64,000 bases of DNA from Ralstonia pickettii (GTDB lineage Bacteria; Pseudomonadota; Gammaproteobacteria; Burkholderiales; Burkholderiaceae), in NCBI RefSeq assembly GCF_000607165.1, contig NZ_JFZG01000024.1, forward strand, positions 620,001-684,000, in the 5' to 3' direction. Position 1 is the first letter of the stretch. Every line of letters starts with the position of its first letter. Positions 18,195 to 27,569 of the stretch are shown here, piece by piece. The notes beneath the pieces are model-generated. The model was not told the origin of the DNA. It saw nothing but the letters and a program-made list of their open reading frames with translations, and ran no database searches. A program made the translations under genes and the position numbers.

Positions 18195-19184
18195 ATGGAA
18201 AAAACGAGCGCCGCGGGCGCCAGACGGACCGTGTTGACCTTCCTGGCCGCAGCCGGTGTGCTGCTGGCTACGGGCTTGACCACAGCGGCTCACGCGGCTG
18301 ACAAGTCGTTCACCATGGGCTTTGCCCAGGTGGGCGCCGAGAGCGAATGGCGTACCGCCAATTCGGAATCCATCAAATCGACGGCCAAGGCGCAGGGCGT
18401 GAACCTGAAGTTCTCCGACGCGCAGCAGAAGCAGGAAAACCAGATCAAGGCGATCCGCTCGTACATCGCGCAGAAGGTGGATGTCATTGCGTTCTCGCCA
18501 GTGGTGGAATCCGGCTGGGACACCGTGCTGCAAGAGGCCAAGGCAGCCAAGATTCCGGTCATCCTCACCGACCGGGGTATCGACAGCAAGGACCCCTCGC
18601 TCTACACCACCTTCATCGGTTCGGATTTCGTCGAGGAAGGCCGCAAGGCGGGCCGTTGGCTGCTGGAAAACGTCAAGCCCAAGGGCGGCGACGTGAACAT
18701 CGTCGAGCTGCAAGGCACCGTCGGCTCAGCGCCTGCCATCGACCGCAAGCGCGGCTTTGAAGAGATCATCAAGGCCGACCCGCACTACAAGATCATCCGC
18801 TCGCAAACCGGCGACTTCACCCGCGCCAAGGGCAAAGAGGTGATGGAAGCCTTCCTCAAGGCCGAGGGCAAGAAGATCAACGTGCTGTTCGCGCACAACG
18901 ACGACATGGCGATTGGCGCCATCCAGGCCATTGAAGAGGCTGGGCTCAAGCCGGGCAAGGACATCACCATCATCTCCATCGACGGCGTGAAGGGCGCGTT
19001 TGAAGCCATGATGGCCGGCAAGCTGAACGTCACGGTGGAATGCAGCCCGCTGCTCGGGCCGCAGCTGATGGATACCGCGCGCGCCGTGCTGGCGGGCAAG
19101 ACCGTGCCCAAGCGCATCGTCACCAAGGAAGGCATCTTCCCGATGGACGTGGCGGCCAAGGAGTTTCCGAACCGCAAGTACTGA
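18195..19184 (+). CDS. ytfQ: Sugar ABC transporter periplasmic binding protein, YtfQ-like
   Basis: 329 aa, with AAAGGAG six bases before the ATG. A signal peptide ends at AHA|ADK (about residue 35). The mature protein is a type 1 periplasmic binding fold, beginning FTMGFAQVGAESEWRTANSESIK, with DVIAFSPVVESGWDTVLQEAK and the typical FAHNDDMAIGAIQAIEEAG. These match E. coli YtfQ, which binds galactofuranose. The transporter genes follow in the YtfR-YtfT-YjfF order, which supports the call. Substrate in this host is inferred. Confidence 0.88.
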   Translation: MEKTSAAGARRTVLTFLAAAGVLLATGLTTAAHAADKSFTMGFAQVGAESEWRTANSESIKSTAKAQGVNLKFSDAQQKQENQIKAIRSYIAQKVDVIAFSPVVESGWDTVLQEAKAAKIPVILTDRGIDSKDPSLYTTFIGSDFVEEGRKAGRWLLENVKPKGGDVNIVELQGTVGSAPAIDRKRGFEEIIKADPHYKIIRSQTGDFTRAKGKEVMEAFLKAEGKKINVLFAHNDDMAIGAIQAIEEAGLKPGKDITIISIDGVKGAFEAMMAGKLNVTVECSPLLGPQLMDTARAVLAGKTVPKRIVTKEGIFPMDVAAKEFPNRKY

Positions 19185-19282
19185 GTACTGAGCTGCGTTC
19201 GCAAGCCCTTTGCTGAACCGGAGTATGCCGGCAGGGCGGGTGACTCCGCCTTGCGGGCATGCACCATCAACAGGTGACATCC

Positions 19283-20872
19283 ATGTCGGATCACGTTGAT
19301 CATGCCGCCGCGTCAGATGCCCGTGGCGCGTTGCTGCACATGCGCGGCATCTCCAAGAACTTTCCTGGCGTGCAGGCGCTGGCCGGGGTCGATTTCCGCT
19401 TGTTTCCCGGTGAAGTGCATGCCTTGATGGGGCAGAACGGCGCCGGCAAATCGACGCTCATCAAGGTGTTGACCGGGGTGGAAGCGCCCGATGCGGGCGA
19501 GATCCTGCTCGGCGGTCAGCCCATCGCTCCGGGCTCGCCGCTGGAGGCGCAGAAGCTCGGTATCAGCACGGTGTATCAAGAGGTCAATCTCTGCCCGAAC
19601 CTGACCGTGGCCGAGAACATCCACATCGGCCGCTTTCCCATGCGCATGGGCAGCATCGACTGGCGCGCCACCAACCGCGCCGCGCAGGCGCTGCTGGCCG
19701 ATCTGAACATCCACATTGACGTGACGCTGCCGCTGTCGCTCTATCCGGTGGCCATTCAGCAGATGGTGGCGATTGCCCGCGCGCTATCCACCGAAGCCCG
19801 CATCCTGATCCTGGACGAACCCACTTCCAGCCTGGACGACGACGAAGTGGCCCGGCTGTTTGCCGCCATCCGCACGCTCAAGGCACGCGGCATGGCCGTG
19901 CTGTTCGTCACGCATTTTCTGGAGCAGACCTACGCGATTGCCGACCGCATTACCGTGCTGCGCAACGGCCGGCTGGAAGGCGAATACGCTGCGCGCGATC
20001 TGCCGCAGCTGCAATTGATCAACAAGATGGTCGGGCGCGACATTGATGCAAGCCGCTTCGAGCGCACCGAGGTGCCGCCGGTGGATGACACTGCGCCAGC
20101 ATTCCTGAGCGCGCGCGGCATGGGCCGCCGTGGCGTCGTGCAGCCGCTCGATCTGGACGTGCGCCCCGGGCAGGTGCTGGGCCTGGGCGGCCTGCTGGGC
20201 TCGGGCCGCACCGAGACCGCGCGCCTTCTGTTTGGCGTGGATCGCAACGATGCGGGCTCGATCAACGTGCAGGGCCAGTCGCATCAGTTCAGCTCCCCGC
20301 GTGACGCCATCCGTCAGGGCATCGGCTTCTGCCCGGAAGACCGCAAGACCGAGGGCATCATTGCCGAGCTGTCGATTCGCGAGAACATCATCCTCGCGCT
20401 GCAGGCCAAGCGTGGGCTGTTCCGCTATCTGCCCAAGAAGCGCCAGCGCGAGATTGCCGACCAGTACATCGCTCAGCTTGGCATCAAGACGCCCGACGCT
20501 GAAAAGCCTATCGGCCAACTCTCGGGCGGCAACCAGCAGAAAGCCGTGCTCGCACGCTGGCTGGCGACCGACCCGGCCATGCTGATCCTGGATGAGCCCA
20601 CGCGCGGCATCGACATTGCCGCCAAGCTCGACATCATGGACCTGGTGACCGCGCAGTGCCGCAAGGGCATGGCCATCCTGTTCATCTCCAGCGAGCTGCC
20701 GGAAGTGCTGCGTGTGAGCCACCGGCTGGCGATCCTGCGCGATCGCAAGAAGGTGGGCGAGCTTGCCGGCGCCGATGTGACGGAAGACAACCTGTGCCAC
20801 GTGATTGCCGGCGGCGACGTGCCCGCCAGCCAGTCCACCACCCAGTCCACCACCACCGGAGGCGCCGCATGA
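19283..20872 (+). CDS. ytfR: Sugar ABC transporter ATPase, YtfR-like
   Basis: About 529 aa. Two CUT2 nucleotide-binding domains are seen: GQNGAGKST with LILDEPTSSLDD in the first, and [19 protein letters not shown] with [15 protein letters not shown] in the second. The ATG at 19283 (MSDHVDHAAASD) was taken; an ATG 24 bases upstream is possible but has no better ribosome site. The C-terminal tail is Ser/Thr-rich (about 15 residues). The stop overlaps the start of ytfT (ATGA). Confidence 0.9.
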   Translation: MSDHVDHAAASDARGALLHMRGISKNFPGVQALAGVDFRLFPGEVHALMGQNGAGKSTLIKVLTGVEAPDAGEILLGGQPIAPGSPLEAQKLGISTVYQEVNLCPNLTVAENIHIGRFPMRMGSIDWRATNRAAQALLADLNIHIDVTLPLSLYPVAIQQMVAIARALSTEARILILDEPTSSLDDDEVARLFAAIRTLKARGMAVLFVTHFLEQTYAIADRITVLRNGRLEGEYAARDLPQLQLINKMVGRDIDASRFERTEVPPVDDTAPAFLSARGMGRRGVVQPLDLDVRPGQVLGLGGLLGSGRTETARLLFGVDRNDAGSINVQGQSHQFSSPRDAIRQGIGFCPEDRKTEGIIAELSIRENIILALQAKRGLFRYLPKKRQREIADQYIAQLGIKTPDAEKPIGQLSGGNQQKAVLARWLATDPAMLILDEPTRGIDIAAKLDIMDLVTAQCRKGMAILFISSELPEVLRVSHRLAILRDRKKVGELAGADVTEDNLCHVIAGGDVPASQSTTQSTTTGGAA

Positions 20873-21918
20873 ACCCCGCCAGCCTGCGTGCGCTCACCGG
20901 CCACCGATTGTTCTGGCCGTGCGTGACGCTACTCCTGCTGTGTCTGCTCAACGCGTGGTTCAACCCGCATTTCTTTCACCTCGACATTCGCGGCGGGCAT
21001 CTGTACGGCAGCCTGATCGACATCCTCAACCGTGCCGCGCCGCTGATGCTCATATCCCTGGGCATGACGCTGGTGATTGCCGTGGGCGGCATCGATATTT
21101 CAGTGGGCGCGGTGGTGGCCATTTCCGGCGCCATTGCCGCATCGCTCATCGGCGGCACGCTGGTGGTGCAGAACGGCTTGCCTGTGTATGTAACCAAGGT
21201 GCCGCTGCTTCTGGCGCTGCTGGCTGCCGTGGGCGCAGCGCTGGTGTGCGGCCTGTGGAATGGCTTGCTGGTGGCAGGTGCAGGCATGCAGCCCATCATT
21301 GCCACGCTGATCCTGATGGTGGCGGGGCGCGGCGTGGCGCAGCTCATTACCGGCGGGCAGATCATCACCGTCTACTACGAGCCGTTCTTCTTTGTGGGCA
21401 ACGGCTATCTGTTCGGGCTGCCGTTTGGGCTGTACATCGCGGCCGCCGTGCTGGGCCTGCTGCTGTTGTTGATGCATCGCACGGCGCTCGGTCTGTTTAT
21501 CGAGGCAGTCGGCATCAACCCCGTGGCAGCGCGGCTTGCGGGGCTGAACACCAAGGCGCTGCTGTTTGGCATCTACGGATTCTGCGGTGCCATGGCCGGC
21601 ATTGCGGGGCTCATCATCTGTTCGAACGTCAAGAGCGCGGACGGCAACAACGCGGGGCTGCTGCTGGAGCTTGACGCCATCCTGGCTGTCACGCTGGGCG
21701 GTACCTCGCTGGTGGGCGGCAAGTTCAGCCTGTGGGGCAGCGTGATCGGCGCGCTCATCATCCAGACGCTCACCTATGCGATCTACTCGATGGGCGTGCC
21801 GCCCGAGATCAACCTCGTCGTGAAAGCCGTGGTGGTATTTGCCGTGTGCCTGGCGCAATCGGAAGCGTTTCGCAGCATGTTCTTTCAACGCCAAAGCCGT
21901 GCAGGAGCGCAGTCATGA
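20869..21918 (+). CDS. ytfT: Sugar ABC transporter permease, YtfT-like
   Basis: A 349-aa CUT2 permease with about ten hydrophobic segments. The family signature IAVGGIDISVGAVVAISGA lies near residue 72, and the loop GGTSLVGGKFSLWGSVIGA near the C-terminus. It is coupled to ytfR (4-base overlap) and to yjfF (4-base overlap), so the three membrane and ATPase genes form one translational unit. Confidence 0.9.
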   Translation: MNPASLRALTGHRLFWPCVTLLLLCLLNAWFNPHFFHLDIRGGHLYGSLIDILNRAAPLMLISLGMTLVIAVGGIDISVGAVVAISGAIAASLIGGTLVVQNGLPVYVTKVPLLLALLAAVGAALVCGLWNGLLVAGAGMQPIIATLILMVAGRGVAQLITGGQIITVYYEPFFFVGNGYLFGLPFGLYIAAAVLGLLLLLMHRTALGLFIEAVGINPVAARLAGLNTKALLFGIYGFCGAMAGIAGLIICSNVKSADGNNAGLLLELDAILAVTLGGTSLVGGKFSLWGSVIGALIIQTLTYAIYSMGVPPEINLVVKAVVVFAVCLAQSEAFRSMFFQRQSRAGAQS

Positions 21919-22988
21919 GAATCAATCCACGCCGCTTGCCGTTCTACGTCACGCTGTTCCTGTTTGCGCTGCTGTTCGGCTTTGGGTCTGTGACTTACAC
22001 GGGCTTCTTCAGCGTGCAGGTGTTTCTCAATCTGCTGATCGACAACGCGTTCCTGATGGTCGTTGCCATTGGCATGACGTTCGTCATTCTGTCGGGCGGT
22101 ATCGACCTGTCTGTGGGGGCGGTGGTGGCGCTTACCACCATGATCTCCGCCGCGCTGGTTGAACATCACGGCTGGTCGATTGGCGTGGTGGTGCCGCTCG
22201 TGCTGGCTGTCGGGTGCCTATTCGGCTTGATGATGGGCGTGCTGATCCAGGTGTTCCGCATCCAGCCGTTTATCGTCACGTTGGGCGGCATGTTCCTCGC
22301 GCGGGGGCTGTGCTACCTCATCAGCATTGATTCGATCAGCATTACCGACCCGATCTACACCACGCTGTCGCAGTACAAGATCCAGGTGGGTGGCGGCAAC
22401 TACGTGTCGCCCAGCGTGGTGATTGCGCTGGTGGTGTTTGCCGCTGCGGCGTGGCTCGCGCATTGCAGCCGCTTCGGCCGCACGGTCTATGCGCTTGGCG
22501 GCAATGAACGCTCCGCCTTGCTGATGGGCTTGCCGGTGGCGCGCACGCGCATCCTCGTCTATGTGCTCAGCGGCTTCTGCTCGGCACTGGGCGGCGTGCT
22601 GGTCACGTTCTACATGCTCTCCGGCTACGGGCTGCATGCACAGGGCATGGAGCTGGACGCCATTGCCGCCACCGTGGTCGGCGGCACGTTGCTCACCGGC
22701 GGCGTGGGCCTCATCAGCGGCAGCGTGGTGGGCGTGCTGTTGCTGGGCGTCATCCAGTCGTTGATCACCTTTGACGGCACGCTCAGCTCCTGGTGGGCGC
22801 GCATCGCCATTGGGGTGTTGCTGTGCGTGTTCTGCCTCATGCAGCGTTTTCTGGGGCGCGCGCAACGCGGGGTGTCGGTGCCGCCGTCAAGCCCGCACAA
22901 GCCTGTGCGGCGCCCGAATGAAACGACCAAGGACACAGCTCCCTCGGCCATCGTCATGCGGTCGCACGCCATGCCGCCGTTCAACTAG
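21915..22988 (+). CDS. yjfF: Sugar ABC transporter permease, YjfF-like
   Basis: A 357-aa second CUT2 permease, beginning MRINPRRLPFYVTLFLFALLFG. The signature LSGGIDLSVGAVVALTT is near residue 65, and GGTLLTGGVGLISGSVVGV near 255. A long soluble C-terminal tail of about 45 residues (from about residue 313) is Pro/Ser-rich and unusual for the family. Two different permeases in one transporter are characteristic of the Ytf/Yjf galactofuranose system. No sugar-catabolic gene follows. Confidence 0.88.
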   Translation: MRINPRRLPFYVTLFLFALLFGFGSVTYTGFFSVQVFLNLLIDNAFLMVVAIGMTFVILSGGIDLSVGAVVALTTMISAALVEHHGWSIGVVVPLVLAVGCLFGLMMGVLIQVFRIQPFIVTLGGMFLARGLCYLISIDSISITDPIYTTLSQYKIQVGGGNYVSPSVVIALVVFAAAAWLAHCSRFGRTVYALGGNERSALLMGLPVARTRILVYVLSGFCSALGGVLVTFYMLSGYGLHAQGMELDAIAATVVGGTLLTGGVGLISGSVVGVLLLGVIQSLITFDGTLSSWWARIAIGVLLCVFCLMQRFLGRAQRGVSVPPSSPHKPVRRPNETTKDTAPSAIVMRSHAMPPFN

Positions 22989-23123
22989 GCACGCACGCTC
23001 GCGCTGCTCGAAGTCGGCTCGTCGCTCGCGCGGGCCGACCCTCGGATGTCTCCCCTCACGCACTCGAATCGGCAATGCATGCACCGGTGCAGGGCGCGAT
23101 GTGGGCGCTTGAACTCACGCACT

Positions 23124-23149
23124 TAAGGTATTTCGCGGCCTACCGATAT
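23124..23149 (+). promoter_or_regulatory. Candidate sigma-28 (FliA) promoter for the chemoreceptor gene
   Basis: TAAG at 23124-23127 and ACCGATAT at 23142-23149 resemble the flagellar sigma-28 elements TAAA and GCCGATAA, with spacing one base shorter than the enteric consensus. It lies 64 bases upstream of the methyl-accepting chemotaxis gene. The 224-base gap holds no other supported element. Confidence 0.4.
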
Positions 23150-23212
23150 GCAGATGTAGAACATCCATAAATCCGGGGCACGTGCCTCCGGATAAACAAA
23201 TCGGGGGAAATC

Positions 23213-24787
23213 ATGCCGTCTATCGTGCATTCGGTGCGCTTCAAGTTGCTCGGGGCGTTTGGTCTGTGTTTGGCGCTGTTGCTGGCCACCGGTGTGTTTG
23301 GGGTGCGGGGCCTGATGCGCCTGAACGCCAACATTAACGCCGCATATACCAGCAACACGCTGCCCATCGCGCAGCTTGCCGAGCTTCGGACGGCCCAACT
23401 TGATATACGCCTGCAATTGCGTCGCGCGCAGGTCTTCACCGACGATGCCGCGCAAGTTGCAGCGGCCGTGCGCACCATCCGCACGGATCTGGAACAGATC
23501 AACGGCGCATGGAAGCAGTACTACCCCGCCAGCGTGACGAGCGAACAAGAACGCGATGTCGCCAGCAAGGTCAACGATGCCCTGCCGCAATTCAACACGG
23601 CCACGAACGAAGCGATCGAAGCGCTGCAGGCAGGCCAGCACGACGTAGCCGCGCATATCATCAACCGCCACGCCCGTTCTGGACAAGCCGTGAGCGACCT
23701 GCTCGCAAAGGACATTGCCATCAACCTGCAGCAGGCCAAACTGTCCGTCGATGACAGCGAAGCCACCTACCACTCCATCTTCAGCATGGCGGTTGCGCTG
23801 GTGTGCGCTGGGTTTGCGGTGGGCGTGGGCATGTGCTGGTATCTGCTGCGCGCGATCTCTCGCCCGCTCAGCCGCGCGGTGGACGTTGCCAATCACATTG
23901 CCGGCGGGCGGTTGGAGAACAACATCGTGATCGACACGCAGGGCGAGTTTGGTGAGCTGCTGGCCGCACTGCGCTCAATGGATCGACAGTTGACCGAGAC
24001 GGTGCGCGGCATCAAGGTATCGGCCGAATCCGTGACGGTGGCATCCAAGGAAATTGCAGCCGGCAACATTGATCTGTCTGCCCGCACCGAACAGCAGGCC
24101 GCATCGCTGGAGGAAACCGCGTCGAGCATGACGCAGTTGACCGAGACCGTGAAACAGAATGCCGAGAACGCCGCCCAGGCCGACAGCCTGGCCGCCAGCG
24201 CCAGCACCATCGCGCAGGCAGGCAACGAGGCCGTGCGAGCCATGGTCGGCACGATCGACCAGATCAGTACCAGCTCGGGCAAGATTTCCGAGATCACGGG
24301 GCTGATCGAAGGCATCGCCTTCCAGACCAACATCCTCGCGTTGAATGCCGCAGTGGAAGCGGCGCGCGCTGGCGAGCAGGGCAGGGGCTTTGCCGTCGTT
24401 GCAAGCGAGGTGCGCACGCTTGCGCAACGCTCCGCCTCTGCTGCCAAGGAGATCAAGGGGCTGATTGGCGACTCCGTTGCCGTGGTGCAGGCGGGTTCGC
24501 AACAGGCCGCTGCGGTGGGCGAGACCATGAGCGAAGTGAAGGATGCCATCCGCCGCGTGTCGGAGATCGTGGCCGAGATTGCCGCCGCCTCTGCCGAGCA
24601 AAGCCGAGGCATCGAGCAGGTCAACCAGGCCGTCACGCAGATGGATGAAGTCACCCAGCAGAACGCCGCGTTGGTCGAGCAGGCCGCAGCGGCAGCGCAA
24701 TCGCTGGAAGAACAGGCGACGACGCTGCGCCGCGCGGTGTCGGTATTCCGTCTGTCGGATGGAGCCGGTCGGCCCGCGTTTGCCTGA
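23213..24787 (+). CDS. Methyl-accepting chemotaxis protein
   Basis: A 524-aa transmembrane chemoreceptor. TM1 is at about residues 8-30, followed by a four-helix-bundle-type periplasmic sensor (to about 185), TM2 (about 188-212), a HAMP domain ([19 protein letters not shown]), and a long cytoplasmic coiled coil with the highly conserved hairpin tip [20 protein letters not shown]. Methylation-helix sequences ([13 protein letters not shown]) are present. It would signal through CheW and CheA; the ligand is unknown. A GGGGGAAA ribosome site precedes the ATG. Confidence 0.93.
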   Translation: MPSIVHSVRFKLLGAFGLCLALLLATGVFGVRGLMRLNANINAAYTSNTLPIAQLAELRTAQLDIRLQLRRAQVFTDDAAQVAAAVRTIRTDLEQINGAWKQYYPASVTSEQERDVASKVNDALPQFNTATNEAIEALQAGQHDVAAHIINRHARSGQAVSDLLAKDIAINLQQAKLSVDDSEATYHSIFSMAVALVCAGFAVGVGMCWYLLRAISRPLSRAVDVANHIAGGRLENNIVIDTQGEFGELLAALRSMDRQLTETVRGIKVSAESVTVASKEIAAGNIDLSARTEQQAASLEETASSMTQLTETVKQNAENAAQADSLAASASTIAQAGNEAVRAMVGTIDQISTSSGKISEITGLIEGIAFQTNILALNAAVEAARAGEQGRGFAVVASEVRTLAQRSASAAKEIKGLIGDSVAVVQAGSQQAAAVGETMSEVKDAIRRVSEIVAEIAAASAEQSRGIEQVNQAVTQMDEVTQQNAALVEQAAAAAQSLEEQATTLRRAVSVFRLSDGAGRPAFA

Positions 24788-24795
24788 GCACCTGC

Positions 24796-24817
24796 GGCAG
24801 GCGCCTTAGGCGCTGCC
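24796..24817. terminator. Hairpin after the chemoreceptor gene (no U-tract)
   Basis: GGCAGGCGCC-TTA-GGCGCTGCC is a strong self-complementary stem beginning 9 bases after the stop. It is not followed by a T-run, so it may be a weak or Rho-assisted terminator. Confidence 0.35.
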
Positions 24818-24845
24818 CGCCACGGTACCGTCGGGCCTTGAAAAG

Positions 24846-24882
24846 GTTGTTTCGTGCAACTATATTGGTTGCGCGAAACAAC
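24846..24882. promoter_or_regulatory. MarR operator overlapping the -10 box
   Basis: Arms GTTGTTTCGTGCAAC (24846-24860) and GTTGCGCGAAACAAC (24868-24882) are inverted copies with 14 of 15 bases matching. Between and partly within them is TATATT (24861-24866), a good -10 hexamer. The site ends 14 bases before the MarR-GNAT start codon, which is the layout of an autorepressed promoter. Confidence 0.7.
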
Positions 24883-24896
24883 TATTCGAGGCCGAT

Positions 24897-25871
24897 ATGG
24901 ACTTCGTTGAAGCCCCCACGCAATCACGCGAGCAGACTATCCGCGAACTGCGGGAGATCTCGCGCAAGCTCGTTCGCGAATTAGGCTTCATGCGCAACAC
25001 GCTGGCCGAGAGCGACCTGCCGCCGTCCGCGGTGCACGCGGTCCTGGAGATTGCCGGTACGCCCGGCATCCAGGCGCGCGACCTGGCCGAGCGTCTGCGG
25101 TTGGACAAGTCCAGCACCAGCCGCCAGGTCACCCGGCTGGAATCTGCCGGGCTGGTCGAACGCCGCACCTGCGCCGACGACGCCCGATCTTCCGAGCTGC
25201 ACCTCACCAAAGACGGCCAGCAACTGCGGCGCAAGATCGACGCCTTTGCTTCCGGCCAAGTCTCCAATGCGCTGCGACACCTGACCCCGGCAGACCAGCA
25301 ACGACTGGTCACATCGCTGTCGCAATACGTCAGCGCGCTGGCCGATGACAACGACCACAAGCCCGCGCAAGCGCCCGCCGATGCCGGCCCCCAGATCGTG
25401 CAAGGCTACGTGCCCGGCTGCATTGGCGACATCGCCAGCCTGCACGGCCGGTTCTACGCACAGCACTGGGGCTTCGGCGTGTTCTTCGAGCGCCGCGTCG
25501 CCAAGGAGCTGGCCGACTTTGCGCAATCCCTGCCCGACGCCAACAAGGCACTCTGGCTGTGCGTGGAAAACGGCCGCAGCCTTGCATCGCTCGCCATTGA
25601 CGGCAACCCGGACACGCGCGTTGCACACCTGCGCTGGTTCATCGTGGATGATTCACTGCGGGGCACCGGCATTGGTCGTAAGCTCATGTCGCAAGCCATG
25701 CGCTTTGTCGACGAGCGCTTTGACGAGACCTACCTCAACACCTTCAAGGGCCTGGATGCCGCCCGCCACCTCTACGAATCGTTCGGCTTTCAACTCACGC
25801 AGGAAGAAGCCGGCACGCAGTGGGGCAGCACCGTAACCGAACAGCAATTCCGACGCCGCAAACAGGGCTGA
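24897..25871 (+). CDS. MarR family regulator fused to GNAT acetyltransferase
   Basis: 324 aa. The N-terminal MarR domain (about 1-150) has the winged helix ARDLAERLRLDKSSTSRQVTRLESAGLVERR. After a short Pro/Ala linker, a GNAT acetyltransferase domain (about 165-320) shows the acetyl-CoA loop RGTGIGRKLMSQ at about residues 252-262 and LNTFKGLDAARHLYESFGFQ near the end. Such MarR-GNAT fusions are known. It is probably autoregulated from the palindrome overlapping its promoter and is followed by an N-acetyltransferase gene 35 bases downstream. Confidence 0.88.
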   Translation: MDFVEAPTQSREQTIRELREISRKLVRELGFMRNTLAESDLPPSAVHAVLEIAGTPGIQARDLAERLRLDKSSTSRQVTRLESAGLVERRTCADDARSSELHLTKDGQQLRRKIDAFASGQVSNALRHLTPADQQRLVTSLSQYVSALADDNDHKPAQAPADAGPQIVQGYVPGCIGDIASLHGRFYAQHWGFGVFFERRVAKELADFAQSLPDANKALWLCVENGRSLASLAIDGNPDTRVAHLRWFIVDDSLRGTGIGRKLMSQAMRFVDERFDETYLNTFKGLDAARHLYESFGFQLTQEEAGTQWGSTVTEQQFRRRKQG

Positions 25872-25906
25872 CGTTGCGTCGCCCCCGGCGCACAAGGAGA
25901 CAGCAC

Positions 25907-26716
25907 GTGACATCGCAACTCAATCTGGATGCCTACTTCAACCGCATCCAGTGGGGCAGCAGCACCCGCCCCAGCTACGACACGCTCGCGCAGTTGGTGG
26001 GTGCGCACATGCGGCACATTCCGTTTGAAAACCTCGACGTGCTGCTCGGGCGCGGCATCCGCATCGACCTGGAAAGCGTGCAGAACAAGCTCGTCCACGC
26101 ACGCCGCGGCGGCTATTGCTTTGAGCACGCCACGTTGTTTGCCGCCGTGCTGGAGCAGCTTGGCTTTCAGCCCACGCGCCACTCGTCGCGCGTGATCATC
26201 CAGACGCCGCGCCCCGAGGCGCCCCGCACCCACATGTTCCTGACGGTGCCGCTGCCCGAGGGCACCTTTGTCATCGATCCGGGTTTCGGCGGGCTGGCGC
26301 CCCGCGTGCCTGTGCCGCTGGACGGCACGCAGGCCAACATCGATGGCGAACTGCACTGGATGGCGCGTGATGAAGACCGCTGGATACTCCGCGCCCAGGT
26401 GCGCAGCGACACGCCCGTCGACGCCTGGGTCACCACGATGGAGCAGGACTACCCGATCGATTTCGAAATGGCGAATCACTACACGAGCACGTATCCGGCG
26501 TCGCCGTTCATGAACCGCATCCTGATGCGGTCGTTGACGGACGAAGGGCGCGTGACGGTGATGAACCGGGACGCCACGATCTGGCGAGGGAATACGCCGC
26601 ACAGGTTTGAATTGGAAGACCGGCGCGCGTTGCGGGAGCTGTTGGCCGAGCACTTTGGGATTGATTTGCCCGAGGTGGAGGGGATGCGGGTGCCGGGAGT
26701 GGAGGGGTGGGATTGA
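25907..26716 (+). CDS. nat: Arylamine N-acetyltransferase
   Basis: About 269 aa from GTG 25907, selected because AAGGAGA stands six bases upstream. It transfers acetyl groups from acetyl-CoA to arylamines or hydrazines. The cysteine protease-like triad is C71 (RRGGYCFEHA), H109 (RTHMFL) and D124 (VIDPGFGG), all at the usual spacing, and HIPFENLDVLL is the family N-terminal block. It probably forms an operon with the MarR-GNAT gene and may be induced by aromatic compounds; that is inference. Confidence 0.92.
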   Translation: MTSQLNLDAYFNRIQWGSSTRPSYDTLAQLVGAHMRHIPFENLDVLLGRGIRIDLESVQNKLVHARRGGYCFEHATLFAAVLEQLGFQPTRHSSRVIIQTPRPEAPRTHMFLTVPLPEGTFVIDPGFGGLAPRVPVPLDGTQANIDGELHWMARDEDRWILRAQVRSDTPVDAWVTTMEQDYPIDFEMANHYTSTYPASPFMNRILMRSLTDEGRVTVMNRDATIWRGNTPHRFELEDRRALRELLAEHFGIDLPEVEGMRVPGVEGWD

Positions 26717-26889
26717 AACTGCATTGGCATCCGGATTTCCCGCCGCAGTGATGGTTTGTTGGTGTCTGACGCCAACCGCCTAAGGGGCTACCGCTGCCCA
26801 TGAAAAAGTACGGTCAGTTCAACACATAACGAGAGTCGGTCTCTGCAAGCGTCCCCGCCCGTCTCGGGTTCGCTTTTACTGCTGTTTTT

Positions 26890-27168
26890 TTATTTCAGCT
26901 TGTTCGCACGTGCCAGCACATGCAGGACTTCCCACCGGTACAAGTCCACTGTTACGCCATCCAGCGAGGTCAGCATGAAGGCACCAATCGCATCGAGAAA
27001 CCCGGCCTGGTATTCAACGGCCTTGTCTTTGACCTGAAGCTGGTATTCCAAGCGCAAAGTCTTGGGGCTGAACTGCCGCTGCACCTTCATGTCCATTTGG
27101 GCGCGCCGCAGATAATCTCGCGCGCTCAGGGCGCCTTGTGCATACAGGAGATTGTCTTCAAGGCTCAT
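26890..27168 (-). CDS. Small hypothetical protein
   Basis: 92 aa (MSLEDNLLYAQGALSARDYLRR). A strong GGAGGTG stands six bases upstream of ATG 27168, which decides the start; the open frame upstream into the minisatellite has no coding support. The protein is soluble and amphipathic, with no recognised domain. Its start is followed by helix-favouring sequence, and the C-terminal half contains AVEYQAGFLDAIGAFMLTSLDG. The function is unknown. Confidence 0.72.
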   Translation of the reverse strand: MSLEDNLLYAQGALSARDYLRRAQMDMKVQRQFSPKTLRLEYQLQVKDKAVEYQAGFLDAIGAFMLTSLDGVTVDLYRWEVLHVLARANKLK

Positions 27169-27569
27169 CGGGCACCTCCGGACGGAGGACGTTGCGCGAT
27201 GCTGGTGAAGTGACAGATTGCGGGGCGATGCCCGCGTGGGATGGGTACAGCTTGGATCGGTTGCTCCATTGTCTTGCCCTCTGGTTGAGTGAGGAGCCGC
27301 CCACCGGGAGGGGTGGGCGGGCACACGGCAAGGTCTGCAATACCGATCAAGACAAATCCAAAAATCGGCAGGGCCGAAGCCCTCCCTGCCGGGCCCGCCC
27401 ATATAGGCGAACGACGGCACGCAAGGGCCTAACGGCACTCGCGGATTTGTCTTGAATTCGGGATTGCAGTCCCGGCTGCGCTTGGTTTGCGCGAGCGGGA
27501 GTGAGTTTATGGGCGGCGAGCGGCGGCGGCAAGTTGCGGTTTGTCGCGGCGGCCAAATCAAAGCGCATC

